Origin: Okapia johnstoni
Lineage: Eukaryota > Chordata > Mammalia > Artiodactyla > Giraffidae
NCBI GenBank assembly: GCA_024291935.2
Contig: CM044315.1
Span: forward strand, 50,194,385-50,258,384
Direction: 5' to 3'
Length of the DNA: 64,000 nt
How positions within the stretch are numbered: position 1 is the first letter of the stretch; each line of letters opens with the position of its first letter. Positions 11,840 to 22,960 of the stretch are shown piece by piece. The notes under the pieces are model-generated. The model was not told where the DNA came from. It saw only the letters and a program-made list of their open reading frames with translations, and ran no database searches. A program made the translations under genes and the position numbers.

Positions 11840-12780
11840 AATCCATTCATTTAGCTGGAAATAGAATCCTTGGTTGAAAATCATTTGCTTTCAGAACTTT
11901 GAAGGCATTGCTTCAATGTTTTCTAGCACGTAGCTTTGTGGATGAAAAAAATCTGATGTTAGACTAATTTTGTTCATTGATTACCTGTTTTTTTTTTGTT
12001 TAATTTCATTTATTTTTTGGCTGGGTCTTCATTGTTGTGTGGGCTTTTCTCCAGTTGCAGAGAGTGGGGGCCACTCTCTAGTTGTGGTGTGTGGGCTTCT
12101 CATTGTGGTGGATTTTCTTGTGGAGCACAGTCAGGGCATGTGGGCTTCAGTAAGTGCAGCATGTGGGCTCAGAAGTTGCAGGTCCCCCGCTCCAGAGCAC
12201 AGGCACAATAGTTGTGGTGCATGTGCTTAGCTGCTCTGTGGCATGTGGAATCACATCCCAAATCAGAGATGGAACCCCTGTCTCCTGCATTGGCAGGCAG
12301 ATTCTTTACCGTTGAGCCACCAGGGAAATCCCTGGTACCTATTTTTTTTCCTCCTCTCTGGCATCTTTCAGGCTCTTTTCTTTATTCTTTGTGTTTCAAA
12401 CAATTTACATATATATATGTCTTTGCTTTTAACGTGAAGATATTTTCTTATATTATTTCTTTGATAATCTTCTCCCTTCTATGTACTCTCTCCCATTTTC
12501 TCCAAAATTCATTAGTGGATATTGAATATTCTGGATTTATCCTCTTTGTTTCTTTATTCCATATTTTCTGTTTCTTTGTCCTATTGTTCTATGTCCTGGG
12601 ATATTTACCTGGTTTTATCTTCTAATACTTCTCTTGAATTACATTATTCATCAAAGCACTTTCTTGTTTACTTAAAAAAAATGATATTGTCTTCTTGTCT
12701 ATATTTTCTAGAATCTCTGAGAATAATATTTTGAGGTTTCAAAAAATTCTCTTAGATCCCCCTGGATTATCGTTGCTTTT
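11840..12780. mobile_element. Ancient interspersed repeat, family uncertain, split by a CHR SINE
   Basis: Outside the CHR SINE (11993-12338), 11840-11992 has CAGAACTTTGAAGGCATTGC and TTTTCTAGCACGTAGCTTTG, and from about 12345 CATCTTTCAGGCTCTTTTCT and TTCTTATATTATTTCTTTG. This arrangement resembles an old mammalian L1-type repeat I recall, in which the two parts are contiguous. I cannot name the family or set the ends firmly. Confidence 0.35.
11993..12338 (-). mobile_element. Long CHR-type SINE
   Basis: The top strand starts with a T-rich tail, then CTGGGTCTTCATTGTTGTGT, several GTGTGGGCTTCTCATTGTGG-type blocks, and ends with the reverse-complemented tRNA head (CCTGCATTGGCAGGCAGATT, GAGCCACCAGGGAAATCCC). 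This ~340-bp form is the long cetartiodactyl CHR-related SINE. Flanks ACCTG+T-run and ACCTA+T-run may be a degraded target-site duplication. Confidence 0.85.
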
Positions 12781-13032
12781 TGTGGGGTCATTTTCCCTCT
12801 GCTAGTTCATTTTTATCTTTATTTTTTCATATTATAGGCTTTACTCAAATATCTGGGGATTTTGGTGGACTGTTTATATGGAAGAATGAAACCGACTGGG
12901 GCTCTGGGTATGTGAGGTGGTTTACCAACTGGCATCCTCTGCTTTTTGGTTCATGGTTGGGGTACCAGCCATTAAGCTTGGGAATCCCTAATAACCAGGC
13001 CAAGGAATGCTTTAATCAACACTCTAACACTT

Positions 13033-13142
13033 ATGGCAACCCACTCCAGCATTCTTGCCTGGAAAATCCTATGGACAGAGGAGCCTGGTGGGCTATAGTC
13101 CCTGGGATCACAAAGAGTTGGACACGACTGAGTGACAGCATA
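13033..13142 (+). mobile_element. Bov-A monomer fragment
   Basis: ATGGCAACCCACTCCAGCAT ... GAGTTGGACACGACTGAGTG is a single Bov-A body with no tRNA head. It is either a 5'-truncated Bov-tA or a Bov-A monomer. No target-site duplication identified. Confidence 0.88.
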
Positions 13143-13289
13143 CTAACACTTAGACTTGCTGCTTTACTTTTTCATAATATGATCAGAGATGATAGCTCAG
13201 ATTTTTGTGCTAGGTTACCTGCCTGGCCTCAGATAGTCTTACTTCCTGGAATTGGGGAGAGGCTTGTAAAACTGTTGACTCTTGTATAA

Positions 13290-13472
13290 ACCAAGGATCA
13301 GTAAATGTTTTCTGTAAAGGTGTGATAGTAATATTTAGAATTTGTGAGTTACATACAGTTTCTATCACATAGGATTTTTTTTTAAAACAATGCTTTAAAA
13401 TGTAAAAACCATCCTTAGATAACTGGCTGTGCAAAAACAAGTGGTGGGCGGCAGTTTTCCATACTCTTGCAA
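13290..13472 (+). mobile_element. hAT-like non-autonomous DNA element fragment
   Basis: CCAAGGATCAGTAAATGTTT, TCTGTAAAGGTGTGATAGTA and later CAAAAACAAGTGGTGGGCGG match, in order, the two ends of a common mammalian DNA-transposon fossil whose consensus begins CAGGGGTCGGCAAAC. Strongly diverged, with the centre poorly conserved. I do not give a family name. Confidence 0.5.
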
Positions 13473-14074
13473 AACAGACCTGCAGTTAGTCCCTGTTTTC
13501 AGCCCTGTGTTTCACTCTCAACTTCTGAGTCTCAGTCCTATGTGGGACTGGGATTTTATAAAGCAGCTTGAGCTCCCCTGAGTTCTGCCCTGCCTCCTGA
13601 ATGTCAGCCTTTCTTCACTTGTATTCTGGGCTGTCTCTTTATTCTCTGATTTCTTGGTCACTAGACTTACATCTGCTTTCTTTCTTCCAAGAGTCTGTTG
13701 AAAATTCATATCACTATGGCTCCCTCCCTGTTGTTTTTTGTAATTGTGGTAGATGCTCTTGGTTCCTATAGGTTCTCATCACTTCCAAATTCCCAGTACC
13801 ATCAGTTGCCAGCACCTGCATCTCTGACTGTGAGGGTTCTGTCTCACTGTAGGAGCTTGCTCTGCCTGCCCTTGGTAAGAGCCAGTAAATGTCTCCTCCA
13901 ACCAGCCCTCACCACTAGCTAACAGGGGTTGAGAAATAAATACCCCAGCTTCCTTGCTTCCCAGCTTCCTTACCTCTGTTGAAGTATCTCTGAGGTGCAT
14001 GTTGTCCTCGGGCCCCAGAATTGCTAAGCAGGATTGACTCCAGGTGTTAATAGTATGTTGTTTGCTAATGAACC
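13473..14074. other. Unrecognised, moderately GC-rich flank of the promoter-like patch
   Basis: Sequence is richer in C/T and more complex than its surroundings, with an AATAAAT and a GGTAAG but no convincing exon. A degraded LTR is possible. No domain in the short open frames. Confidence 0.35.
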
Positions 14075-14219
14075 CTTGATTGGCCCGCCCTGGTTCTGTG
14101 ACTCACGTGACTCACGTGACTCACTCTCCCTCCTCTGCTGAAGATCCGCGGGATTCCTTCTCCCTTGAATTGCTTGAATTGAAATCCTTGTGGAGAATCT
14201 GCTGGTGCTGAGGAACCAA
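14075..14219 (+). promoter_or_regulatory. Promoter/enhancer-like patch with AP-1 and E-box array
   Basis: An inverted CCAAT box (GATTGGC, about 14079-14085) and a GCCCGCCC GC box precede three exact TGACTCA (AP-1/TRE) sites at 14099-14105, 14108-14114 and 14117-14123. The 9-bp spacing creates two overlapping CACGTG E-boxes at 14104-14109 and 14113-14118. There is no TATA box. Several CpGs cluster here against a CpG-poor background. These are motif matches only; an eroded LTR could also supply such sites, and transcription is not shown. Confidence 0.3.
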
Positions 14220-14247
14220 AATGGAGACTAACCGTGGAGACCATGGG
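14220..14247 (+). CDS. Candidate first coding exon start (speculative)
   Basis: An ATG in favourable context (AAAATGG: A at -3, G at +4) opens a short frame, METNRGDHG, running to a donor-like GG|GTTAGT at about 14247. It lies about 100 bp downstream of the AP-1/E-box array. I know no protein beginning this way, no downstream exon was identified, and an L2-type element starts 100 bp later. Treat as a hypothesis. Confidence 0.12.
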
Positions 14248-14344
14248 TTAGTTTTTTCCCTTTATTATAATTTTAATTAAATCTCAGGTAGAAGGAACAG
14301 ATAGCCTTGAGTACTACTTTTATTATATTGAATCTGAATCTGAT

Positions 14345-15190
14345 TAATCAATATTATTGATACAGTGAGTATTTACTATGGACCAGGCATTGTCTTTGGG
14401 GGACAGAATCATGAATTAGCCTTGACTTCTAACGTGCAAGGAACTTGCATTCTGCAGAGCAGATAATCCACGCAGTAAAATGTTTAAAGTATTGTTAAGA
14501 GAGGTTGAGATGGATGTGTCATGGGGCTTAGCAGGCATGAGAAGTTATTTGCAGATGGGTGACCAGGAATGGCTTCAGGAGGGGATGTGGGCTGTGTAGG
14601 AGAAATCAGTTTGAAAACAGAATGATGGGGCTAGGCATTCCTAGGGGAGAAAACGGAACCAACAGAAACCCTCCTCAAGAGGCATGTGACGAGGAATGGT
14701 TGACTCAAGAGAAGCTTTCTATTTCTAAAAGAGAATAAAATGATGTAAAACAAGCATGTTGTTGTTGTTTAGTGGCTAAGTCGTGTCTGACTCTTTTGTG
14801 ACCCTTTGGACTGTGGCCCACGAGGGTCCTCTGTCCATGGGATTTTCCAGGCAAGAATGCTGGAGTGAGTTGCCATTTTCTCCTCCAGAGGATCTTCCCC
14901 ATCCAGGGACTGAACCCGTGTCTCCTGCATTGCAGGCGGAGTCTTTATCACTAAGCCACCTGTAAGTCCCCAAAACAAGCACTAGTACATATAAAAACAC
15001 AAATATGTGTGTATATGTGTGTGTGAATTCATTAGTTCAAATTGTAAGGAGATAGTCACATGAATATTGATGGAGGTTGCTGATAATTGACTTATACAAT
15101 TAAGAGTTTGGATTTAATGTAGGGAAGAAATGGAAGCCATCAGATTCCTCTGGGAAGGGAAATTAAAAACATATTTAAGAGAGAATTAGT
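14345..15190 (-). mobile_element. L2-type ancient LINE fragment, split by Bov-tA
   Basis: TATTTACTATGGACCAGGCA, GGAACTTGCATTCTGCAGAG and GACCAGGAATGGCTTCAGGA follow the reverse complement of L2-type 3' sequence. After the inserted Bov-tA (14757-14971) the GGATTTAATGTAGGGAAGAA and GAAGCCATCAGATTCCTC blocks continue the same order as in the copy at 5485-6540. The right boundary is vague. Confidence 0.5.
14757..14971 (-). mobile_element. Bov-tA SINE
   Basis: On the top strand a GTTGTTGTTGTTTAG tail is followed by the reverse Bov-A body and the tRNA head (GTGTCTCCTGCATTGCAGGC ... AAGCCACCTGTAAGTCCC). A perfect 10-bp target-site duplication AAAACAAGCA lies at 14747-14756 and 14972-14981. Confidence 0.95.
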
Positions 15191-17244
15191 GACTCAGGAT
15201 ATTTTATTTTGTGAAGGACAGATTGAACAGAGATGAGGAGGAAGCCATTGCAGGTGAGTATAATTTTTCAGTCTGCATCATTGTGGGAGACTACGTGACT
15301 GGGAATCTTAGGGTTAATTTGAGAAATATGGAAGAAAAAGCTGACCAGCTAAAGAATGAAAAAGCAGATAGTGGTATGGAGACTGGGAAGCAAGGGGAAA
15401 AATTCTAAGAAAGAGGTCAAGCTCTTAGGAATCTCTTAAAGTAGGAAGGACACTAGGGAAAGTGAAAAACGAGTTAGGTCTGTGTCTGGACTAGTTAGAA
15501 TTGAGAGGGTGAGCTGATAGGTTGCTGGGAAGAACTCTGCTTTATCTTTTATTTATCCTGTCACTATTTCTGATGATTTGTGCCCTTCAGAAGAGTTGGT
15601 GAGGAATTGTGTAAAACTAACATTGAAGGTTAAGCTTTGGATTAATTTTGAAAAACACATTTTTTTTTTTTTAGTACCAGTACTTAAAGGGGTTTCAATG
15701 AGAATAATTAAACAGAAAATATATCCTTCATTGATAATGGAGTCTTGAGCTTAAGTGAAAGACTCTTAGAGCTTTCAAATTGTACACTAGAATTTCTATT
15801 TAAATTGATTGACTGCTGTAGCCACAACAGTTGTTTTGCTGACTTCCCTGTGAAGACTTCCTGTATGGAGAAAAAGTGCAAATCAGAATTTACTGCATTC
15901 CTACAATGTCAATTTCTTAGGCACCGATCCATAAATAAGCATTATTAGTGGGGAAGGACACCTTGTGTCTAGCTACATGTATTTAACTATATGCTGAAAA
16001 GACTGTGTTCATTACTGCAACTGTAAGGTAGCTGTAGCCACACATTAATAAGTTATGAGCTACTATTTCAGAGAAATTGCTCTACCAATAATAAGTAGTC
16101 TACGTTCTATTTTTCTTCTCCCTTGGATATCTGTATAGAGTACAATTATTCAGAAAACAATCTCAGAGAAATGGGAAAGCTTAAATTATAACCTGCCTTT
16201 GCCCCTTCATCCTCACCCTTATTAAAAAGCATTTAGAATTATTCTAGCATATTAGTTGCTCTTTCAGACCCTAAATCTTAAGCTCTTTTTTTTTAAATTT
16301 CATAATCCTTTCAAGGTCACCTCCCACTGTCTTTTCTGTTAGCAACTGCTGTAAGTGGTATCATACTCTTAAGTTTTCTACATTTTTATGTGTAAGTCAT
16401 TTACTCTAAAGGTTCTTTTGCCATCCAAAATCATGGAAGCAGTTTACTCTATAGGAATTCTACTGTCTTCTTAGGATTTTAGAATGAACCGTTCTTTAAA
16501 AACTCTCAGGTACGCTGAGAACTCCTTTCTTCTAATCTTAGCCATGCTTTGTTGTTGTTGTTGAGTTAGTGGGCTATTTTAATTCTCTAGATTAGTCTCC
16601 TCTTGTCTGTAGTTGAAGTAACAGCCATCTCCATTTAGCATAAGCAGGAAGGGAGAAGATATCAGCAGCACATGAAACTATCTGTACATGATTGACCGTA
16701 ATTGAGAGGACGTGTAGACTGGCCACAAACTAATTTTGGAATCTTCGTACCACATTGGTACCATGTGTGCATTACCCATCTCCTGGTCCAGGAAGGATAA
16801 CCAGCAGCAGTCAGGGATCACAGAAGTGGCTTGAAGGACAGGGTTCTAGTTGGGAACCATCCAAGAGGAGCAGCCACGCTCCTGGCTCACCAGACTTGGC
16901 CACCAAACTCAGTAGGTTAACACTAGACAAGGAAATGTGGAGAATACAAGATAGAGGAGAAGCCTACTTCCTTCTGGGCACCGCCCCCCCTCACCCCCAC
17001 CATCCTTCCCCCCACTTTCTACTCTATTCTTAAGGAGGAGAAATTAGGAAAAATAATCAGCCCATGGGTGTGATTGGTTCTCGCTTCCCTCCCCACCAAG
17101 CCTGGAAATGAAGTGCTAGTACCATTACTACCTGGGAGATGGCCCCACCCTGCCCTTCTGGTTCTTCCTGATCTTCTATTGAAGGGAGAGGGGAGGGGCA
17201 GCAGACCAGCATACCTGTCATCATTCTCTTTTCCTTCCACACCT
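15191..17244. other. No recognised feature; one GC-richer block
   Basis: About 2 kb with no recognised repeat. 16740-17240 is GC-richer and includes C-runs near 16983-17020, plus open frames of about 90 codons on both strands. None shows a domain, so they are probably chance. A T-run lies at about 15660-15673. Confidence 0.45.
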
Positions 17245-17310
17245 GCATCCAGCTGATGCTCACTCATTCTTTTAAACCGCATCCAGCTGATGCTCACTCA
17301 TTCTTTTAAA
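17245..17310. repeat. 34-bp tandem duplication
   Basis: The 32-base block from GCATCCAGCTGATGCTCACT to CATTCTTTTAAA occurs at 17245-17276 and again, identical, at 17279-17310, separated by CC (period 34 bp). The identity of the copies implies a recent duplication. Confidence 0.95.
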
Positions 17311-18234
17311 GCAATATGTTAATATCATTGCTTATAACCTACAGTAATAAAATTAGCATACCTCTGCTTTGTTACTCTCAGATATTTCTGCTTAGCAAAT
17401 TATATGAAAGGTCCTAATTCCAGGACAGGGAGTACATCTTCTGGGGAAATTCTGATGTTATTATATATGAGGTAGAGCACATTTTCTTTCCACATCTAGC
17501 TTTGGAAAAAAGTGTTAGAGATGATAAAAATATTGACATTTTGGCAGGATGGTTTATTTTCATGCTGATACTGGAACTTTGGGACAGTGCTATTTTGCAT
17601 TGCTATTTAAAATTACAGTAAGAAAGTAAAAACATATTCTGCTTTAACCATAAGTGTAATTGACATTTTTGAAAATAGACCGAGTCTCAGACCTTTGAAC
17701 AATAAAGGCATTTTTATTGCTAGTTTGGTTCTATCAAGATGGCTTCTGAATCTCATAGAAGAACTTTAGTTGTTACAAGTAGACTCGAGGTGACAACCAT
17801 GTGTATTTTTATCATAATATAACAGTACTATGATAAACTTATGCCCCTTCTAATTTTATATGAATTGGGACTCTAATTATCAGGCACTGAGCCTCAATAA
17901 CTTCTGGTGCTGTGGCATTCTGTTTTTTCCCCAGTTTCACAGGCTTCAAACACTGATTTTAGAAGTGCCTCATTACTGCATAATGTTCCTAGTTCGTTGT
18001 CATGAACAGAGAGCTGGAAGTAGAATGTTTTAAGGCAGTTATTTGAAGACAGTAAAGTTTTTTTTCAGTTTTTTTACATTTGAATAATGCATTAGTATGA
18101 AAAATAACACCTTCAATATTGTTTTGGAAGCCAAATTTTAATTGCATGAAATTTCAAAAGTTTGTCTCTCAAATGTTGCTTTACTACCTATAAAGCTCTA
18201 TCTATATCAGGTAGGAAAAGCACCTCATACTTTT
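17311..18234. other. No recognised feature
   Basis: AT-rich, apparently single-copy DNA; nothing recognised. Confidence 0.45.
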
Positions 18235-18421
18235 CCAGTGCCAGGCACTTCAGATACACTGTGTTATTAATTCTCATAATTGTTTCTGGAGGTAGGAATT
18301 ATTACCCACATTTTATAGAGCAGGAAACTGAGAGTCAAAGAGGTAAAATGATTTGCAGAACTCATAAGTACAAAGCAAGGACTTGAACCTGGATCTGACA
18401 CCAAAGACTGTCTAACTTTCC
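18235..18421 (+). mobile_element. MIR SINE
   Basis: CCAGTGCCAGGCACTTCAGA, ATTCTCATAATTGTTTCTGG, TTTATAGAGCAGGAAACTGA, GAGTCAAAGAGGTAAAATGA and GACTTGAACCTGGATCTGAC follow the MIR consensus order over most of its length. Confidence 0.85.
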
Positions 18422-19674
18422 ACTCTACTGCCTGGAGTGAGGAGAAAGAAATGTGTCTAGTCAAACAGAAATGGATAGGGCCATCTGGAAGGGTAGTTCT
18501 GCCAAGTTCTAATAGGGAAAGTGCTGGGCCTCTTTATAACTAACATTAATGTAAAGTTGAATCCCTTTACTGAATGATCACACACTTATAAAACACTCTG
18601 ATACGCATTTTAGTTCTGAGTTCCCATATACGAGAGTACAGCATTGGCCGTAACTGCTGCTGCTGTAACTTTGTACATTATTGGCAATTTTTTGAGGCAA
18701 GGTGAATTTTCCAGTTTAGTAAGAGCTTGATTGTTCTCTCTAGACTTCCCTTAATCTCCTGCTGAGATCTTGCTAAACATTTTGAGGATGAACTAATCAG
18801 TGTTTTGTATCCTTTCAAAACTGTGAATGCTTTTTTTTTTTTTTTTAGCATACTTTAATGTGAGGCTATTCAGATGGAAATAGATCGAAAGACTCCCTTG
18901 CCAGTCATGGTTTCTGAAAATGGGTTGGCTTAGTGATGCTGATGGGTAGACAACCTCATTAAGGTTTAACCTGAAGTAGAAACCTCAGATAAATGTTTCT
19001 AAATGGGCAACAATTTATAAACAACTTTGAATTATTTATTCTTTCATTCTCAGAATTGTTCCAGGTCATTTGCAGATACTGAAATTCCTTCTGGGGGTAT
19101 TATGAGAGGGAGGTAATCTGTTCACAAATCCTCAGAGCCAAATTGATAAGCTTTCAATTCTTAGCTTTAACGCCTATTGATCCTATTGATTGATGCTTGA
19201 AAATCAAATTTGTTTTTCCCTCACCCTAGTGAATCCTTCAGCACAAAATTAGGATGCTTAATTTGAAATGAATTCTCCCCAAAGCAGAAACAGCTCTAGT
19301 TTTCCTGTAAAGGCCATCAGTGTTGCTTCTTTGGATTTAGTGTTAGATGACAGTACTTTTCATGTCCTTTCTGGGTCAAGATAGTTCATTGGCATATTTA
19401 AACTTTTAATAAGCCAGAGTGTATTTGGATAGTATGCTGATTAATGATGTGAAAATGTTGTGATGACTTTGGTAAGAATCTTTTGATATAATTTCACATC
19501 ATTTAAATATGTGGAGACATGGGAAATAAACCAGTCTCTCTCTCTCTTTTTTTTTCTGTATGCTAGGTACAGATTTTACATTTCAGTAGCATAATTCAGA
19601 TTTTTGCCTTATGTACTTTATTAGTAATCTGTATATTTTCCAATTAAACTTTTTTGAGGAAAGTTCTTATGATT
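18422..19674. other. No recognised feature
   Basis: AT-rich sequence with a (T)n run at about 18831-18846. No repeat family, exon or RNA gene recognised. Confidence 0.45.
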
Positions 19675-19990
19675 TGGGCTTTCCTGGTAGCTCAGCTGGT
19701 AAAGAACCCATTTGCAATGCAGGAGACCTTGGTTTGATTCCTGGGTCGGGAAGATCCCCTGAAGAAGGGATAGGCTACCCACTCCAGTATTCTTGGGCTT
19801 TCCTGGTGGCTCAGGTGGTAAAGAATCCACCTGCAATGCGGGAGACCTAGATTTGATCCCTGGGCTGGGCAGATCCCCTGGAGGTGAGCATGGCAACCCA
19901 CTTTAGTATTCTTGCCTGGAGAATCCCCATGCACAGAGGAGCCTGACAGGCTACAGTCTGTGGGGTCGCAAAGAGTCGGATACGTTTGAA
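19675..19990 (+). mobile_element. Dimeric Bov-tA SINE
   Basis: Two tRNA-like heads in the same orientation: GGGCTTTCCTGGTAGCTCAG at about 19677 with a short body ending CACTCCAGTATTCTTG, joined directly to a second GGGCTTTCCTGGTGGCTCAG at about 19796 with a full Bov-A body ending GTCGCAAAGAGTCGGATACG. The head-body-head-body arrangement with an exact join is a known composite Bov-tA form. Confidence 0.93.
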
Positions 19991-20654
19991 GCAGAATTGG
20001 ATATCATATACTATACATGTGTAATTTTCAGACACCTTTGTGAAAACTGAAACAAATGCCTCCATATCTGATGCAATGGAACAATTGTGTTATTTTCGGT
20101 TATATGGTTTAGGATGATGAGTTCACATAAATATAACCGTTTTTCTTACATTTGATACCATGACCCTGTCTTGTCTTATGAAGAGTAAAAGCATATTCTA
20201 AGTTATTTGTCTATATATAATTAATCTTACAATATTGGTTCAATTATTCTTTAATCCTTTTGGCTATCATTTGTAATACAAAAATAATTTTCCAAATAGT
20301 ATTAAAGATAGTATTTGAATGAGATGGTAGGGAAGAAAATTTGAAGATTTTAGAGTTCAGAGTAGGCACAACAGATAAACTTCTTATACAGAATGTTTTC
20401 TGAATGAGGCCCTTTCTTATTTAGTTGTGTCATTAAAATACAAATGAATATTTTAAAAATATTAACTTACACTTACCATCATCATCTTATACTTCAGTGT
20501 TAGTATTTATCTTAAATTGTTAACTTCAGCAGTTGCTTGACTTAGTTTTGCATCTCCCACAAAAACTCTCTCTGAGGTTTTACTGTAAAACTCTACTTAC
20601 ATCCAAAATCCTTTTATTTTCCCACCAAAGCAGGGATTATTTTATTTGTATACT
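19991..20654. other. No recognised feature
   Basis: AT-rich sequence with no recognised feature. Confidence 0.45.
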
Positions 20655-21300
20655 TTTTTCTTCCAGTTTTATTGAGATATAATTGATGCATAGCACTGTG
20701 TAAGTTTAAGGTGTACAGCGTAATGGTTTGACTTACATACATCATGAAATGATTGCCACAGTTTTAGTGCATATCCATCATCTCATACAGATCCAAAATA
20801 GAAGGAAAAGAAAAAGAAATATTCCTTGATGAGAACTCTTAGGATTTACTTTTACCAACTTTCATATATAACATACAGCAGTGTTAGTGACCTTATTATT
20901 GACTACATTCCAGAGACTGTACATTCATCCTCCTGACTGACTTGTTTTGTAACTTGAAGTTTATCCCTTTTAATTTCCCTCATCTATTTCATTCATCCTC
21001 CCACTCCCTGCCTCTCTAGTAATCACCTGTATGTTCTCTGTATCTATGACTGTTTCTGTTTTCTTTCTTTCTTTTTTTAGATTTGATATATGAATGAAAT
21101 ACAATATTTGTCTTTCTCTATTTGACTTACCTACTTAGCATAATTCCTCTAGGCCGTGTTGTCGTAAGTGGCAAGGTTTCATTCTTTTTAATGGCTGTGT
21201 AATGTTTTTCTGTGTGTGTGTGCATGTCCATGCCTCATCTTCTTTATCCTTTGAACACTTAGATTGCTTCTGTATCTTGGCTGTTGGGAGTAATGATATT
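20655..21300 (-). mobile_element. Old L1 3' region (L1MA-like)
   Basis: TTTTATTGAGATATAATTGA, TTAAGGTGTACAGCGTAATG, ATCCATCATCTCATACAGAT and TTTAATGGCTGTGTAATG match the reverse complement of an old mammalian L1 3' UTR and the end of ORF2. Diverged, with no intact frame. Confidence 0.8.
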
Positions 21301-21569
21301 TGCAAACTTTTATGAAATGTTCTTGTGTAAAACTATACTATGTTAAACCAAACTTTACTATCTTAATGATATTTATGTGCAATCTATGTTTAAAATACCA
21401 CAGAATCTGTTATCAATTAAAGAGAAAAAAAACACAGATAGAAATTTCAGTAGTTGAACTCTAAACAATTTCAAAACAGACAAAAGTTTTTAAATATAAT
21501 AGATGAATATATATGAGAAAACTTCCCAGTGTTTTCTTGTGAGCTGTTTCTTGGGTTGCTTCACACTTT

Positions 21570-22943
21570 TTAAAAATTAATTTATTTTTTATTAAAGGAT
21601 AATTGCTTTACAGAGTTTTGTTGTTTTCTGTCAAACCTCAACATGAATCTGCCATAGGTATACATATATATCCCCTCCCTTTTGAACCTCCCTCCCATCC
21701 CCCTCCCATCCCACCCCTCGAGGTTGATACAGAGCCCCTGTTTGAGTTTCCTGAGCCACACAGCAAATTCCCATTGGCTATCTATTTTACCTATGGTAAT
21801 ATAAGTTTCCATGTTACTCTTTCCATACATCTCACCCTCTCCTCCCTTCTCCCCATGTCCATAAGTTTATTCTCTATGTCTATTTCTCTACTGCTGCCCT
21901 GTAAATAAATTCTTAAGTACCATTTTTCTAGATTCCATATATGTGCATTAGAATATGATATTTATCTTTCTCTTTCTGACTCACTTCACTCTGTATAATA
22001 GGTTTTAGGTTCATCCACCTCATCAGAACTGACTCAAATGAATTCCTTTTTATGGATGAGTAATATTCCATTCTGTATATGTAGCACAACTTCTTTATCC
22101 ATTCATCTGTTGATGGACATCTAAGTTGCTTCCATGTTCTAGCTATTGTAAATAGTGCTGCAATGAACAATGGGATACATTTGTCTCTTTCAATTTTGGT
22201 TTCCTCAGGGTATATGCCTAGGAGTGGGATTGCTGGGTCATATGGAGGTTTTATTCCTAGTTTTTTAAGGAATCTCCCTACTGTCTTCCATAGCAGCTAT
22301 ATCAATTTACATTCCCACCAATAGTGCAAGAGCGTTCCCCTTTCTCCACACCCTCTCTGGCATTTAGTGTTTGTAGACTTTTTGATGATTGCCATTCTGA
22401 CTGGTGTGAGGTGATAGCTCATTGTAGTTTTGATTTGCATTTCTCTAACAATGAGCGATGTTGAGCATCTTTTCATGTGTTTGTTAGCCATCTCTATGTC
22501 TTCTTTGGAGAAATGTCTGTTTAGTCTTCCTCTCACTTTTGTTTGGGTTGTTTGTTTTTCTGGTATTGAGTTGTATGACGCTTGTATATTTTGGAAATTA
22601 ATCCTCTGTCAGTTGTTTCATTTGCAATTATTTTCTCCCATTCCGAGGGTTGTCTTTTCACCTTGCTTATAGTTTCCTTTGCTGTGCAAAAGCTTTTAAG
22701 TTTAATCAGGTCCCACTTGTTTACTTTTGTTTTTATTTCCATTACTCTAGGAGGTGGGTCATAGAGGATCTTGCTTTGATTTATGTCATCGAGTGTTCTG
22801 CCTATGTTTTCCTCTATGAGTTTTATAGTTTCTGGTTTTACATTTAGGTCTTTAATCCATTTTGAGTTTATCTTTGTGTATGGTGTTAGGAAGTGTTCTA
22901 ATTTCATTCTTTTACATGTAGCTGTCCAGTTTTCCTAGCACTA
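21570..22943 (-). mobile_element. L1 (artiodactyl), 5' truncated, with TSD
   Basis: A 1.37-kb minus-strand L1 running from the 3' UTR (21570-21900) into the ORF2 C-terminal half, with its 5' edge at 22943. Flanking repeats GGGTTGCTTCACACTTT (21553-21569) and GGGTTGTTTCACATTTT (22944-22960) differ at 2 of 17 positions and form a diverged target-site duplication. That duplication sets both ends. Confidence 0.95.
21928..22907 (-). pseudogene. L1 ORF2 C-terminal remnant
   Basis: Three minus-strand pieces translate to the ORF2p C-terminal region. 22907-22533 has [20 protein letters not shown]. 22536-22297 has [20 protein letters not shown] and a Cys/His-rich [18 protein letters not shown] end. 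22170-21928 has [20 protein letters not shown]. Stops and frame changes separate them. The RT and endonuclease domains are absent through 5' truncation. Confidence 0.92.
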
Positions 22944-22960
22944 GGGTTGTTTCACATTTT

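Noticed and set aside
13698..13922. 74-codon open frame upstream of the promoter-like patch
   Set aside because: No domain or splice evidence; starts and ends are arbitrary.
16755..17297. Open frames of about 92 codons on both strands in a GC-richer block
   Set aside because: No domain, no splice context, proline/serine-rich chance composition; the repeated MSISWM start comes from the 34-bp duplication.
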